From Flammula alnicola (taxonomy: Eukaryota; Basidiomycota; Agaricomycetes; Agaricales; Strophariaceae): a DNA stretch of 64,000 nucleotides. Positions 35,723 through 47,610 of this stretch are shown one piece after another. The notes beneath the pieces are model-generated. The model had not been told where the DNA came from, ran no database searches, and saw nothing but the letters and a program-made list of their open reading frames with translations. Location: contig JADNRV010000130.1 in assembly GCA_015499995.1 (NCBI GenBank), forward strand, positions 1-64,000, given 5' to 3'. The translations under genes were made by a program, and so were the position numbers. How positions within the stretch are numbered: the first letter of the stretch is position 1; each line of letters opens with the position of its first letter.

Positions 35723-38700
35723 CTAAAGGAATCCAACCCCTTTCCAATACTTGACCCACATCTGGGCATGCGCCTCGCCAATGGCAGGCAATGTCTGCAT
35801 AGTTTGACTGATGGATTGGACCTTCGTCGTAGAGAACGTGGCCAACCCGCCGGTTTCCACTTCCTCCTTGCCCTGCTGGCGGAGCGCGGCGTCCAGTGCA
35901 GACGTCGCGCGGAAGAAGTCAAGGAGCTTTATCGCGGGCTAGTGAATTGGAAGGAATGAAACATCAACGAAAAGCGCTCAAGAAAACATAAAAAAGAAAA
36001 AGAAAAGGCAGCCAACAACTTACCATATGGTTCAAAATCTCAGTAGATGCGTTACCATTATCCGCATGAGCTTCCAAGTGGGATACCCAAGTCTGGAAAT
36101 CGACCGTCTGCAACTTGGCAGCTGAGATGCCCTCCTGGACGATAGCCTCGTTGACGGACGAGAAGACGTGATTCCACGGTACAGGGCGGGGGTGCACGAC
36201 GTTGACGGCCGCAGGAGACTCGGCCGACCAGGCGACGTCCAGAATCGTCTTGGACACGGCGTCCATGGGCAGCCACGAGGCGACCTGAGTTCGTTGATAT
36301 ATTTATTAGCATATGTACAACTCTTAATAAGAGAGAGAGAAAAGAGCTTACCCCGGTAGCAGCTGGGAGGGCGTTCAAACGCAGACTCGACTTGACGAGA
36401 ATGGGCACCCAGTCCGACGTAGCCCAAGCACCATTGGGATGGCCTCCGGAGATCTGGCCAATCCTGAACGACGTCGCTTGCAGACCACTCTGCGCGAGGA
36501 TCTGATCGCGAAAAAAAAAAACAATACACATCAATTCCGCAATCGAAAAAAAAGGAAAGAGGAGAAGCCCACTAACCCTCTCAGCAACATATTTACTCTC
36601 CCCATACCCATTCCCCACAGCATACTTCGGATCATCAAGGACCTCCTCGGGGTACGCGCCCTGCGACTTGTCCCACGAGAACGCGGACGCGATGGACGAC
36701 GTGAACAGGAACTTGACCGACGCAGCGTGCGCGCTCGACCGCGCGAGGTCGATGAGGTTGCGCGTGCCCTGCACGTTCGGCTCGAAGGACGACAGGGCGA
36801 GGTTGAAGTCCAGCCTCCACGCATTGTGGATGATCGTCGTCACACTGCCACGCAGCTGTACCAAAAAAACAAAACAAAATAAAAACGCGTGAGGCAGAGG
36901 CATTGCAGGAATCGTATACCGGAACGAAGCTGCTGCGTACCTCATCGTAAATAGCATCTTTGAGGCCTAAATTCCTATGCGACGCCTCGCCCTCCAAGAA
37001 CACGAGCCGGCTGGAAGAGCGCTCGAGGACCGTCGCATCCAAACCCTTATCAGCGAACCGCTCCTTCTGTCTCTCCTGCACCGACTTGGGGCTGGACGAC
37101 GGCCGATTGAGCGCATACACTTTCTTCACCCTCGGGTCGCGGAGGAGCGACTCCAAGAGCTGCGCACCGAGGTTGCCCGTCGAGCCCGTGAGGAGCACGA
37201 CAGCCTCGCCATCACGCCCAAGGACCCGGTGTGCACTGGTGCTGCTGTTGCTGTTGACGTTATGTTGAGCGACGGGCTGGGACAGGCCAGTAGTGTACTT
37301 GGCGATCATCAGCTCGATAGCGTCCGTGCGGCTGGACGTGAATACGAAATTCTCCGGGTCAGCGACGACCGCGACGATGAACGCTGCGAGCTTGTCGATG
37401 GAGGGGTTGCTGTATATGGTCGCCTGCGTGACCAACTTGGCTGCGGCCTGCTGGTGCGTGTCCTTGGCTTGCAGGGCGCCTACGATGCGACGGCGCAGGA
37501 TGGTCGCGCTCAAGCTGAAAGGAAAGGTATGAATTTATGGGATCTAAAATTAGAAGGAAGGTCAAAAGAAGCCTTACCTGTCCATGCCTTGCTCGAACAG
37601 ATCCCTCGAGACGGAGAACGCCTGCCCCGAATGGATTTCTTGGACTTGCGTCTGCAACCACGCAACCGTATCCTCTGTATTCCAAGACGGCGGCGGAACG
37701 ACCGCCTCGACCTTGACAGTTGCATCGACCTTTGCGTATCTAATAGGGTTCATAGTAAGTAAGTTACTTATGGGCGGAGAAGATAAATCTATGTCGAAAA
37801 AACTTACATATCATCAATCTCAGTCTGATACGCCTGCAGCGCGGCCTTGCGCATGACGGTCCCCTTACCCGCGCGGGGGAGGGGCTTGTCGCGCGACGCA
37901 ATGAGGATCATCTCTTTGAAGATGCGGCTGAACGCCGGCGCGACTTTGTTGGCTTCTTCGACAATCGGCCTGTGTACAGTACATAGAAAAGGGAAGTCAT
38001 TGTAAATTTGGATTTTATGGCACGACAAAGACAGAAAAGAAAAGATGGACTAACCACAAAGTATTCCTGATATTAACAAGCTGGCTCTCGTTATTCACGT
38101 CAATAGCATGCGGCGGTTTGAGCTCGATGAGGACACCGGCTTGGTCCCGCTCGCGGCCGAACATCGTAACGCCCATAATGCTATGTGCATAAAAATTAGA
38201 GATGCAAGTCGTTTTAAGAAAGGAAACTTGAAGACAAACTAGGAGCTGCTCATGAGGATATCCTCCATCGGCGCTGGGACGGTCTTTTCTCCGGACGTGT
38301 GCACGATAACGTCATCTTTGCGGCCGACACTAAAGGAACGAACAAAGAAGGAGAGGTCAGCGAAATGCGAAATGTATTCAAAGCCAAAAGCGCGCAAAAA
38401 CCCACATTTTCCAGAAGTACGGCTTCGTAGGGTGTTGCACCCATAGATCTGAGCTGGCATACCCCTTGACGTCGGGGAGGTTCTCGATGGAAACTTGATG
38501 TGTCTCGCTCGTCTAAGGAACAATAATAAAAACATGAGATCCTCATGTCATGCTCCCGAAATTAGAATGAAAACAAAAAACCTACCAAGAACTGCGACTC
38601 GAACGTCCCATCGCCCTGCGCATCCCAGCGAATATCGGCTCTGTCAGAGAACGACAAATACTCCCAGTCGTTCTCGTCGCCCTCCCTGCGGAAAAAGCAC

Positions 38701-39965
38701 GACGGGGCGCCGAACTCTGTCGCGCCGTACACGGGGGTTATGTACACGCCCGACTCGGTCATGAAGTTGCCCAGTTTCGAGGGCACGGAGCCTCCAGAGT
38801 ATGCCTGTAAAAAGTGATTATAGTCTCAAATGAGTACTTGTCACGACTGGCTAAGATATTAGTAAATAATCGTGCTTACGACGAATTCGAGGGCAGCCAA
38901 CAGCTCGACCGCCTTTTTATCCTGGGCCCACACTTGGAGGAGGGCGGGGATGATGACGAGCGAGTTGGATCGCGTGCGCGTGATGTGGTCCAGGATGTTA
39001 TGCGGGGTAGGCATCATAGGCGTTGCCGTCGGCGTCGTGGCGACTGGGGGGAACAGGCCGATGGGCGCCATAGCGTAGAGGCCGACCATGAGGTGGACTA
39101 TGATCCCTAGGGTGTGGAACGCAGGCAGGGCGTGGCCGGCCATCGTCAATGGGACTTTGTAGTTGACGTTATCGGTTACCGGAGCTGGTGATGGGTTGTT
39201 TGAGCCTAAACACACGATAGATGGGAAAATAGAGAAGAGGATATGTACGCACGGAGACTCGCCCAGTGTACCATAGACTTGAACGTCTGCGGGATCGTCT
39301 TGGGAAAGCCGGTGCTGCCAGATGAATGGAGGTAGAGGAGGACATCGTCAATGGGCGGCCGAGCGCCTTTGGGATATTCCTGGAACGGATCCGCTGCCTT
39401 TTCGTGGCCGAGTTTCGGGAAGATGTCCTGGAAAGGTGGTACTTCGTCTACGGTAAAGACGTATGAAGGATCGGAAGCAGCGAGCTCGGACCTAATTTCG
39501 TCGACGAGCGGGCGGAGGGTCTGGTAAGTCGTGAGCAATCTATGGCACGATGTGTCCTTCAATAGCTTGATGATGGCTGCGGCGGTGTTACGTGGAGACA
39601 TGGGGTAGGGCTAGCAATTGGCAAGGTCAAACTAAGAACAAAATACCGCCCTTTCTGCAAATGCAACTCACGACGAAACCCGCCCTCGTAATGCCGACGG
39701 TTACTGCTTGGTAGAGCAATGTGTCGGACAAAGCGACGAAGGCTACGACTTGGCGATCTGGACCAGTCCTCCCTGGCCTGATATAATGCGCAACACGGTC
39801 AGCTGCGCGTCCGAATTCAAGGTAGGAGATGTTGGTAGGTTCCGGACTGCCATCCTCTGAAAAGACGTAGACGGTTTCGTTGGGATTGTTCTTCCTGTGA
39901 AAGTCGACGACCTCTGGAAGAGTGACAGAATAATCAGTGGGCGGGTGGATGGGAATGCTCGTCAT
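35723..39965 (-). CDS. NRPS-like adenylate-forming reductase (A-T-R domains), 14 exons
   Basis: Exons on the minus strand: 39672-39965, 39253-39610, 38880-39184, 38586-38804, 38406-38512, 38240-38329, 38055-38180, 37808-37969, 37578-37739, 36941-37514, 36577-36855, 36352-36501, 36024-36284 and 35723-35938; 1100 aa in frame. Residues ~1-540 are an adenylation domain: LYLHSSGSTGFPK (P-loop, ~190), VYGATEFGAP and VGRKDDVIVHTSGEK. A thiolation domain follows, with the phosphopantetheine Ser in GMDSL at ~608. From ~715 a thioester-reductase domain reads VVLLTGSTGNLG for NADPH and NGYGESKYVAER for the YxxxK pair (~883). Such basidiomycete enzymes activate a carboxylic acid as AMP ester, load it on the carrier arm and release it reductively as aldehyde. 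No condensation domain exists. The acid is unknown. Neighbouring SDR genes could act on the aldehyde. Confidence 0.9.
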
Positions 39966-42269
39966 TGCAAGCGCTGTGTTGGGGAAAGGGTGTCAGTGTC
40001 TGATTATATAGTTCAATGATACACATACAAGACTTTTACATTATTTTTAGACTCGTATCGAGCTGACAGTAGAGATGGGGTGCCCGAACCCGAAGCTTCT
40101 CTGCAATGGTTCCATCATAATATGCAGCATCATGCCGCGCTTGTTGTCCACAATGATCGATATCGATAATCGAGTAACACCTATTCATTTGGTAGAGTCC
40201 CAATTAACAGGAGGCAGACAGCATTGGAGGGATAAAAGTTCAAACGTTTGTACAACCGTCCAAGTCAAGAGGTATGCAATTTTTTTTTCAGATATACTAG
40301 GTACTTTTATTTGGATAAGGCTTCGCCAACCCCCCCCCTTAGCTATTACAAAAAAGGAAATAATTTATCACGTGCCGATCATAGACCTTCCTAACTAAGA
40401 CTGATCTGCTACTTAACCGTGTTCGGGCCGATCTGATCGCTGATGTAATTCATTCAAATCTGGACATATTCTTGCCCTTAAGCCACAGGGAGCTCAAGCG
40501 AGGTCCTCCCCTTCGTTCAACTCATTCTCCGGCTGGTCACCAGTCTAGGTCCAAGTTGAAGTTGAAGTTCCCCGCTTGAACGCAAAAAGGGAGGCCGTTA
40601 GAAAACAACTGTAAACAAAATCTCAAAGCTTGCATTTGAGCTTGTCGACAAACCATCACGCATCTGTCTTTCATTGGATAACGCCTTTGGTTCATTGGCT
40701 CCACTCTGTTACATCCGCTGATCAGTCTGACTGGTTGAGTGTGTCTCTGCTGTCCCCGAAGCGCTAGTCCAACGCTGGGCGATGCGCCTCGCGCCTAAAA
40801 TGGTACTCCAGTAAAATTACCAAAAATGGAAGATTGACCCTGGCCAATTGAACGGGGAAGGAACACCGCTGGAACACGATCACCAACTGTCGCCTGGAAC
40901 CAGTGGACTCTGAAGAATGAAACCAATCAAATCGCCCACACAACAGAAACATAGGACTTACTGCGGCTTCTCACGTACCGTGGGTATTTTCGAACCGCGA
41001 CCACCCAGCGGCATTCAACTAATCAAGGATGTGTCGGCCATGTACGCACATCATTTAACGCGCTGGATTGTAAGTTTTGGTTCTTTACAGTCTTTTGGAC
41101 CTCGAGTGGTAAATCGATATCAGCGGATCATCTTCAAGCATACAGTATACTATTAAAGGAACAGCATTTGTACCGTGCCCACAAATGGGATCGAAAACCT
41201 CTACTTAACTATTGGGATCAGCTGATCAAAGTACTTACCCACTGCAAATGTAGAGGGACCGATGCCCGCACTCGAGATGTATGAGGCCATGTGCAGCCAA
41301 TTGCACAGCTTTGAACTTGAAAGTCACAAAAAGCCAGGCCTTCTCCTTCTCTAGCAACAAGCTACAGTACATTGATGGCCGGTGTGGTCGTACAGTATCT
41401 GAGAATCTGATGTGTGATGCATGTGATGATCAAGTTACACGTACAGGTGCGGGAGCGCTTCAAAGGTATCACGAGTTCAAGTTCGTCGTTTCATCTGACA
41501 ACGTTGGGGAGGTCGACGCCGGGCATGGCGGAATAAGTAAGTACATCGTGACGAAGCCAACGCTGTCATAAGGTTTAATTCTCTATTGCACGATGATCGG
41601 ACTGAACTTGAGATAAATATATTGTCTCGTCTGCAAAGGCTTAGCCGACTATGTCTAGGCCGGGGAGAGCTTGATCTTTTCAATGTGTTACAGTAGAGGT
41701 TATTTTTGGTAGCTTCCCTCTAACGTTCTACCAAAAGGTAGTACGTCGGACTTTGGCGGGTGCCACCTTCAGATCTGCGTGCACCCTGATTACCTGGACG
41801 ACTCTCCGCTTGAACAGCGAACAGACAGACGGCAATGTCGTTTGTATGTCGAACTGCCAAGCGCTATTTCTGAACACTCGCCGTCAGTTTTAATTTTATG
41901 TGGGGCAAAGGGTCGAAATACCTTAATGGTGATGTAGGTCCTGTAGGTCTTGGTGCCGTCGTGAACTACCCCTTCAAGAACCTTCCAGCATAATTCAGCG
42001 TAAACTGTAGGCGCTCTGCTGTCTCAAAAGTTTCACGGTTCAACATCTCTACCAACAGCTCCACTATACAGACACGCTCGCACAATTTAAGAAAAAGTGT
42101 GAACGCGCCTGCCAAAGTTCGACCTTTACAGGCTTTAGACAGATGCGCATCGACGGTCGTGCTGGTCAAGGTGTTCTAAAAATAGCCTTGCGAACCTAGT
42201 ACTGTAAATACCCCTGACGGAATCAGTGTTTCACAAATTTGTCTTGGGGACATTGGGTTCGCGAAGCCA
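39966..42269. other. 2.3 kb gene-poor stretch
   Basis: Contains the likely promoter of the adenylate-forming reductase at its left edge. Open frames are short and lack motifs or splice support. No terminal repeats were found. Confidence 0.35.
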
Positions 42270-42277
42270 GAAAAGAG

Positions 42278-43001
42278 TAGTGTTGTCGCCGGAGCGAAGT
42301 GACTTCGAGGTGGACTTCGCTTCGGTTCGAAAATGCACCACTTCGGATCACTTCGTTGTCAACGAGTTGGTTCGAGGTCACCTCGACGAGGTGACACGAA
42401 GTGCATCAAATCGGGCACGTGATGGCACCGCGCGTCCGCCTTTGCGTTCGACTTGACTTGCTCATGACGCTCTATGCCCCTTCCCTTTATTTTTGCCTCC
42501 AATCTGGACGCGATACCATTAGAAGTAACCAAGAAATTATATTATTATTTCTAGCGCAGAACCTACCCCACCTTTTCACCAAAGGGGGCGTAATACAGCA
42601 AAGTTAACGTCATCATGTACAAAATCCCACCGACATGGGGTATCTTGTGTTCAAATATCTGAAAAAACTGTCGCCCATCGAGTAGGTTCATCAGAACCTC
42701 AAAAATGCAGAGCAATGGTTTTCATTTGACTGGTAAATAACTTCAACAAGCAATTTCTACAGTGTAGGTGCTGAGTTTATCATATCTAATCAATTTGGGT
42801 TGCGAGGTGAGTTCAGATCAGGCCAGTTTGATTTCTTTCCCAGGTTGAGTTTTCTGATCATTTCATTGGTTGGAGCTTTGATGGCGGAGAACACCGACCT
42901 CGCGAAGTACCTCGAGGTGACACTTCGACCCAACTCGAAAATTCGAGTTGATTCGAAGTGTTCACTCCGCCTCGCTTCGCTTCGCTTCGGCGGCAACACT
43001 A
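42278..43001. mobile_element. Non-autonomous hAT-type element, hAT-1
   Basis: The left end TAGTGTTGTCGCCGGAGCGA pairs with the right end, which reverse-complemented reads TAGTGTTGCCGCCGAAGCGA. Both ends are flanked by a perfect 8-base direct repeat GAAAAGAG (42270-42277 and 43002-43009), the target duplication size of hAT transposons. Subterminal regions are packed with ACTTCG/CGAAGT motifs in both orientations, typical of hAT transposase-binding regions. The 724-base body has no transposase frame. Confidence 0.85.
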
Positions 43002-43009
43002 GAAAAGAG

Positions 43010-43482
43010 TGTCTTCTTCCCATTGACTTGACATCACTGATTGGGGCTGGGGCTGTAAGCTGGCAGCTCGTTCTTTGCACCTTCGCCGTCCTAATCACGA
43101 AGATACCTGTCTGCCCTCCGACTCTGCCGGAACAGTATCCTCCTGGTTTTGCGAATGCTTGGCATCTGCGACTATCGCACAGGCCTCAGTGCACTGGCCA
43201 AGAAATTACGGTTTCGAGACGGGAACGGGATGGTTGGTATACAGACTGCTGTTGTATTAGTGCAAGTTCACGCGCGTTCACGAACAAACCCACGATGGTC
43301 AAGTTATTTTTACTTCAAACCCGGTTGGGTTCGTTCCCTTGATGTCCATGCACCACGCTGGGCATTGTCACGACGAAAGATATTTTAATGCCTTTTGTGA
43401 AAAGCCTGGCCGATATATATGGAGCCTGCAAGTCTTAGGCTCCGGCTCGCCATCTACAATCCTTTCCACGTTCAACTCAGAT
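43010..43482. other. Intergenic stretch
   Basis: Between hAT-1 and the DUF6534-type gene. Short frames only; it likely holds that gene's promoter. Confidence 0.4.
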
Positions 43483-45926
43483 ATGTCGACCGCCGCTGGC
43501 GCTGCGCCTGACCTCAGCCGAACGTGAGCACTTGCAGTGTGATAATCGCCGCACCTTAGAGCCCTAACCTTTCTGTCTATCTAATGCAGCGCAGGCCCGC
43601 TGGTAAGTCCACTTTACTAAGCCCTTTGTAGTTGCTTTCATTAAAGTCGCATGCGCCGAATAGCTGATCGGGTACCTGTTGAATTGGGGATTATTTGGAG
43701 TGCTTTCGGTGCAAGTTTGTGAGTGCGATTTGAGGTTTTATTAAACTAACGCAATGAATTAATGACCTGGCTTTCATGATAGATTTATATTATCTAGCAT
43801 TTCCGAAGGATCGGATGTCACACAAGGCCCTGGTATATGGGGACTACTTACTCGAGGCAGTACAGACGTTCCTCTTCACGACAAGCGCGTTCCGCTCGTT
43901 CGCGGCTGGCTTCGGAAATCCGGAGGTTCTTAACGATGTTGACATCCTTTGGTTTTCGGTGCCGATCTTGAGTGGGATAGGTGAGTATCCCTTGTTGGAC
44001 ATTTGGGACCATACCTGAATATTGAATTTCCATCTCAATTTTTTTTTTTTTTTTTTTTAATTCAGTGTTTATTCTCCGGTGTGGCTGAGCCATATGGTAG
44101 AGATATATACAGCAAATCTTTTTCTATGCGTCCGTTTCTACCCCAAACCCTAACCTAAATACACCCCCGAAGCCAAACCCCCGAATCCGAAGAGAAGGGA
44201 CTTACAAGGTGAAGGGAATTACGTACGTAAGCGAGTCCATTGTGTCTACGGCGCCCCGGATCAAGTAATGTATATGTAATGTTGTAATTAGTACTCCGCT
44301 TTCCGTCTCCGCATTCGAGTTTCCCAGTGTTTCCATGTCGATATATTCTTGGAGCGACCCTGTCTGCCTTGATGCGTCGAATGATGGGGCTTGACCGCGT
44401 TTTTCAGTCGTATTATGCTCGATGTTGTTGATTAACAAGGGTTTTATTTGATGCCAATATCGTATATGGTGTTGAACCGGGAGCAGTTCGGCCGGCGACG
44501 TGAGGGTCTTAAATAGGTTCTCTCCTTATTTGTCCGACCGCCCGGAGGTATAAACCTCCTCCCTATTCCCCACGCCAGCTGTGGGACTTGGTCCCAGCGT
44601 CCGAAGACTCCCACTAGCCCTTCTAGAAGTGCCGCTAATGTCACGGCACCTCGGCAACCCCCACCGCTCGTAACGTCGTTGACTTTCGCCAGGTACTAAT
44701 AGTCGTGTGAAAACACCGGTGTCTACCCCGTGGTCCGGTGAAGTTTTGGGGGCATGGGGAATTGAGCCCTCAACCTTGGAATAGCCCTCTTGACACATCC
44801 AAGGAGGGCGGTGGTACCACTAAGCCACCGCGCCCCCTCCATCTCAATTTAGTTGCCTTTGTTGCACAGGCATTCTATGCCTATAGGATCAGCGTGCTGT
44901 CCCAGAAAAAATATGTCGCTGCGATCGTGATGCTGGTACATGAAATCTCACTCAGCGAGAGAGTTTAACCCCCTGATCAATGCTTTTGACTATATCAGTT
45001 CTCGTTCATCCAATTGGGAGGAGCATTGACGATTGGCGTCCAATTGAAACAAGCAAAGTTGTTCAGCAATTTTTTGAAGACGAATTCCTTTATCGCCATT
45101 GGGGTGAGTCCCCAGCCGAGCACCCATATATATTCGTCCCTTGATAGCTCTAATGCATTTTTCTCAAGATCTGGCAAGGCGGTAGCGCAGCATGCGACGT
45201 CATTATTGCCGCCTCTATGTCCTACTACGTTCGTTTAAAACTTCCCTTAATGTTAGATTTAAGCGCCGGCTGATGGGGTATATCTACCTCTACAGTTGAA
45301 GAGCCGAGACAGCGGCATGATGGAGACGCACGTTTTAATTACAAGAGTTATTCGTCTGACAGTTGAGACGGGAACGCTAACAGGTACGCGCATCTCTGGC
45401 ACATAGCATAATCGACATCCCATTCTGACCCTGTTCCTCCCCTCGCAAAAGCCGTTATCGCCATTGTCACGCTCATCCTCAACTACCTTCCCGGCCAACC
45501 AACGTATTACCAAGCGAGCGTCAGTGCCCTGGGGAAACTATACTCGAACTCTATGATGGTCGTGTTCAATAGCAGGATGCGGGTAGCTTCCGTAAATTCC
45601 ACCTCTACATCTAATGATGTCCCTATCCCATTATCCCATGTGAACCGCATGACTTCGGACAATGGGCAATCAAGAATTCATGGTGGCATCTTGGTGACCC
45701 GCGAGGAGATATCGTTTTCGGGGATAGATTTATGCCAGGGGTGAGTCCATTTACGTGCTGCTTTCTGTTATATTTCGAGTATTAATGTTAGAATCCCCAG
45801 GAGGTCGGTGATACAAAAAGAGGACCAGATGATCTTGACAGTGACGGTTCCGAATTCAATATTAAAAAGGCATCCAAGCCACAGCTGTAATTACAGACTT
45901 TCAAACTTTGTATTAGAAATTTCTTG
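43483..45926 (+). CDS. DUF6534-type multi-pass membrane protein with a retroposon in intron 4
   Basis: Exons 43483-43523, 43590-43602, 43664-43718, 43783-43980, 44853-44935, 44999-45103, 45169-45228, 45296-45383, 45452-45740 and a final exon from 45801. The protein reads LIGYLLNWGLFGVLSVQVYL, then YYLAFPKDR, LLEAVQTFLFTTSAF, ILWFSVPILSGIVAFVAQAF, IWQGGSAACDVIIAASMSYY and IRLTVETGTLTAVIAIVTL. This is the pattern of a seven-helix family found in many copies in Agaricomycetes (DUF6534, from memory), function unknown. Intron 4 is 872 bases, against roughly 50-90 for the others, because it contains the retroposon at 44042-44837; coding frame across it is intact. The C-terminal frame is uncertain: splicing as modelled ends at 45926, while the more natural-looking tail DDLDSDGSEFNIKK, ending at 45890, needs another phase. 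Confidence 0.8.
44042..44837 (-). mobile_element. tRNA-derived SINE-like retroposon inside an intron
   Basis: A 13-base direct repeat TCCATCTCAATTT (44029-44041 and 44838-44850) brackets 796 bases. Read on the minus strand the insert begins GGGGGCGCGGTGGCTTAGTG and ends in an A-tail (plus-strand T run 44041-44058). The first 91 bases (44747-44837) look like a tRNA: acceptor halves GGGGGCG and TGCCCCC pair over seven bases, a D arm GTGG/CCAC encloses the A-box TGGCTTAGTGG (44817-44827), GCCCTC/GAGGGC forms an anticodon stem, and a B-box-like GGGCTCAATTCC lies at 44758-44769. Target duplication plus A-tail indicates LINE-driven retroposition; the tRNA head supplies the Pol III promoter. The body of about 700 bases is long for a SINE. 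One 78-codon frame in it has no recognised homology. Confidence 0.8.
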
Positions 45927-47610
45927 AATCTGGTTCTAGGAGGTGGAATTGTAAATAAATTACCTTTGTCTAATTATAAAGGCATGCGTGTGTGGAGGTT
46001 AAATCTACTGTCGAGGGTAGGGGTGTCAGTTAAAATCTTGTTGCAGAAAAAATAGCTTTCACGGGTTGGTAGGGGTAGTGGTAGCAAATTTAGAAGAGGG
46101 TTGGCTGGTCCCCATGGTTGCCCCTTATCACAGATGTAGAGAGTGCGATTCCATTCAAGAGTATCGGTATGTAGCAGCACAGTGAGATTCAATAGAGCGG
46201 TGGGGTGGAACTGTGTAGCTTGTAGGACTGGACTATAGACATGACGCGAGTCGTCTCGATGGCGGGTAGACACTTAGAAGCAGGCCAAAGGAGAGGGTCA
46301 GAGCTCGTCATCCAATAAAATCCGAAGCCTTGAAGCCGAATATAGAGGAAACTTCAAAATCTTGGCTGTCTCGGGGAAATGATGTGCCAACCACAAATTT
46401 TTCGAAAGTATGGGGGGGGGCACAGATGGTAGTACGATACTCCCCATAGAACTTAAGATAGATAAACAACCCCGGAAGAGACTCCCCAGCGCTTATTTTT
46501 GACCATTGAAGAGAGGATTTCTGATATTTCTGATACAGACATGGATAGTGCTGTTTGGGTGAACCTTAACTTTGCTTGACTCGAGAAACCCCCCAGTTCT
46601 CACGAGAGAAGGAGCCACACGCTCAACTGGATGCGCAGATTGGCCAGAGGTCAGGAGCACGAGGGCATCGTGGGCATGCAGCATGGAGTTACGTGGAGTT
46701 AACGTTGCGCTTATGTTAAAGACACAGGAAAGGGCGGGACATAAAGTGGACACTCACTAATTTTTCCAGCCCATGCGAGGTGAATAAGCCTACAAGAATG
46801 TTCGGTGAAGCTAATGATTTGGGCCATTGAAATTTGAAACCATCCTTGGGCGTAAGAAAATTAAAACCTACCTCGTGTGAACCTTGTGTGAACCATGAAG
46901 CAATCCACCAAATTTTGGCTGTTCGCAACATTTGATATTCATGTGCTTCGTAGAAATGTCGGTATTCCCTCCCTTGTGATCCTCGACGACATGTTGTGTT
47001 GGAATTGGCAGATGCATTGGGAAAACCGATGCATTGGACGTTGATTGGACGGTGCATAGCTGTGCATAGATTGTGACCAAATAAATTACATAATCAATTG
47101 AACCCGAGCCTCGCGCCTTGCTTGGAATTGTACTCCTATGTTTTCCAAACCGGATCTTCAAACGAGCTCTGGAGTGCCCCAACCTTCTACACCAAGCTTG
47201 AAGCTTGAAGCTTGACCGCCCAAGGCAGCGCACTGTCTCTAGCAGTAACAGCCCCTCGTCAACGCCCTTTCTGCCCCTCTTCCGCTGTTCTCGCATGAGT
47301 TTTAGAACACTTCAGAACACTGATGTATGTCTAAATCTTCTACCTGAATTAGCACTTAGAAGCTGTGGGGAAGTGAAGGACTTGAAATACAACATCTTCG
47401 GCCCAATTTTGGATCAGGTTGCTGATACCTCGAAATAGAGCGCAGTCGCAGCATTTTGGAATGAAAGATGTCTCCGAGCACATTGGCAAGCTTTCCCCGT
47501 ATATTTTCGTTCCCACTGTCCCATCAAATCCGATAGGAATTTGAGGTCGGGCAAAAAGGATGCTTGCTTCTCAAAAACCGCACCTGCATTTGTACTAAAA
47601 GTACCTCAAG
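45927..47610. other. 1.7 kb stretch without supported genes
   Basis: Overlapping short frames on both strands, none with motifs or consistent splice sites. A short tandem TTGAAGC repeat lies near 47,195-47,212. Confidence 0.35.

Noticed and set aside
36058..36957. Long minus-strand frame of 299 codons read as a separate gene
   Set aside because: It reads through introns of the adenylate-forming reductase; the correct splice junctions give the reductase domain in continuous frame.
42800..43342. Open frame of 180 codons as a gene
   Set aside because: It begins inside the hAT-1 element and crosses its right end and target duplication, so it cannot be one ancient gene, and it has no motif.
44747..44837. 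A free-standing tRNA gene
   Set aside because: Acceptor and D arms look good, but the anticodon loop is about 14 bases and the T-stem pairs poorly. The target duplication and A-tail of the larger insert show it is a retroposon head.
44042..44837. Solo LTR in the DUF6534 gene intron
   Set aside because: No TG...CA ends and a 13-base rather than 4-6 base duplication; the A-tail and tRNA-like head fit a SINE-type insertion better.
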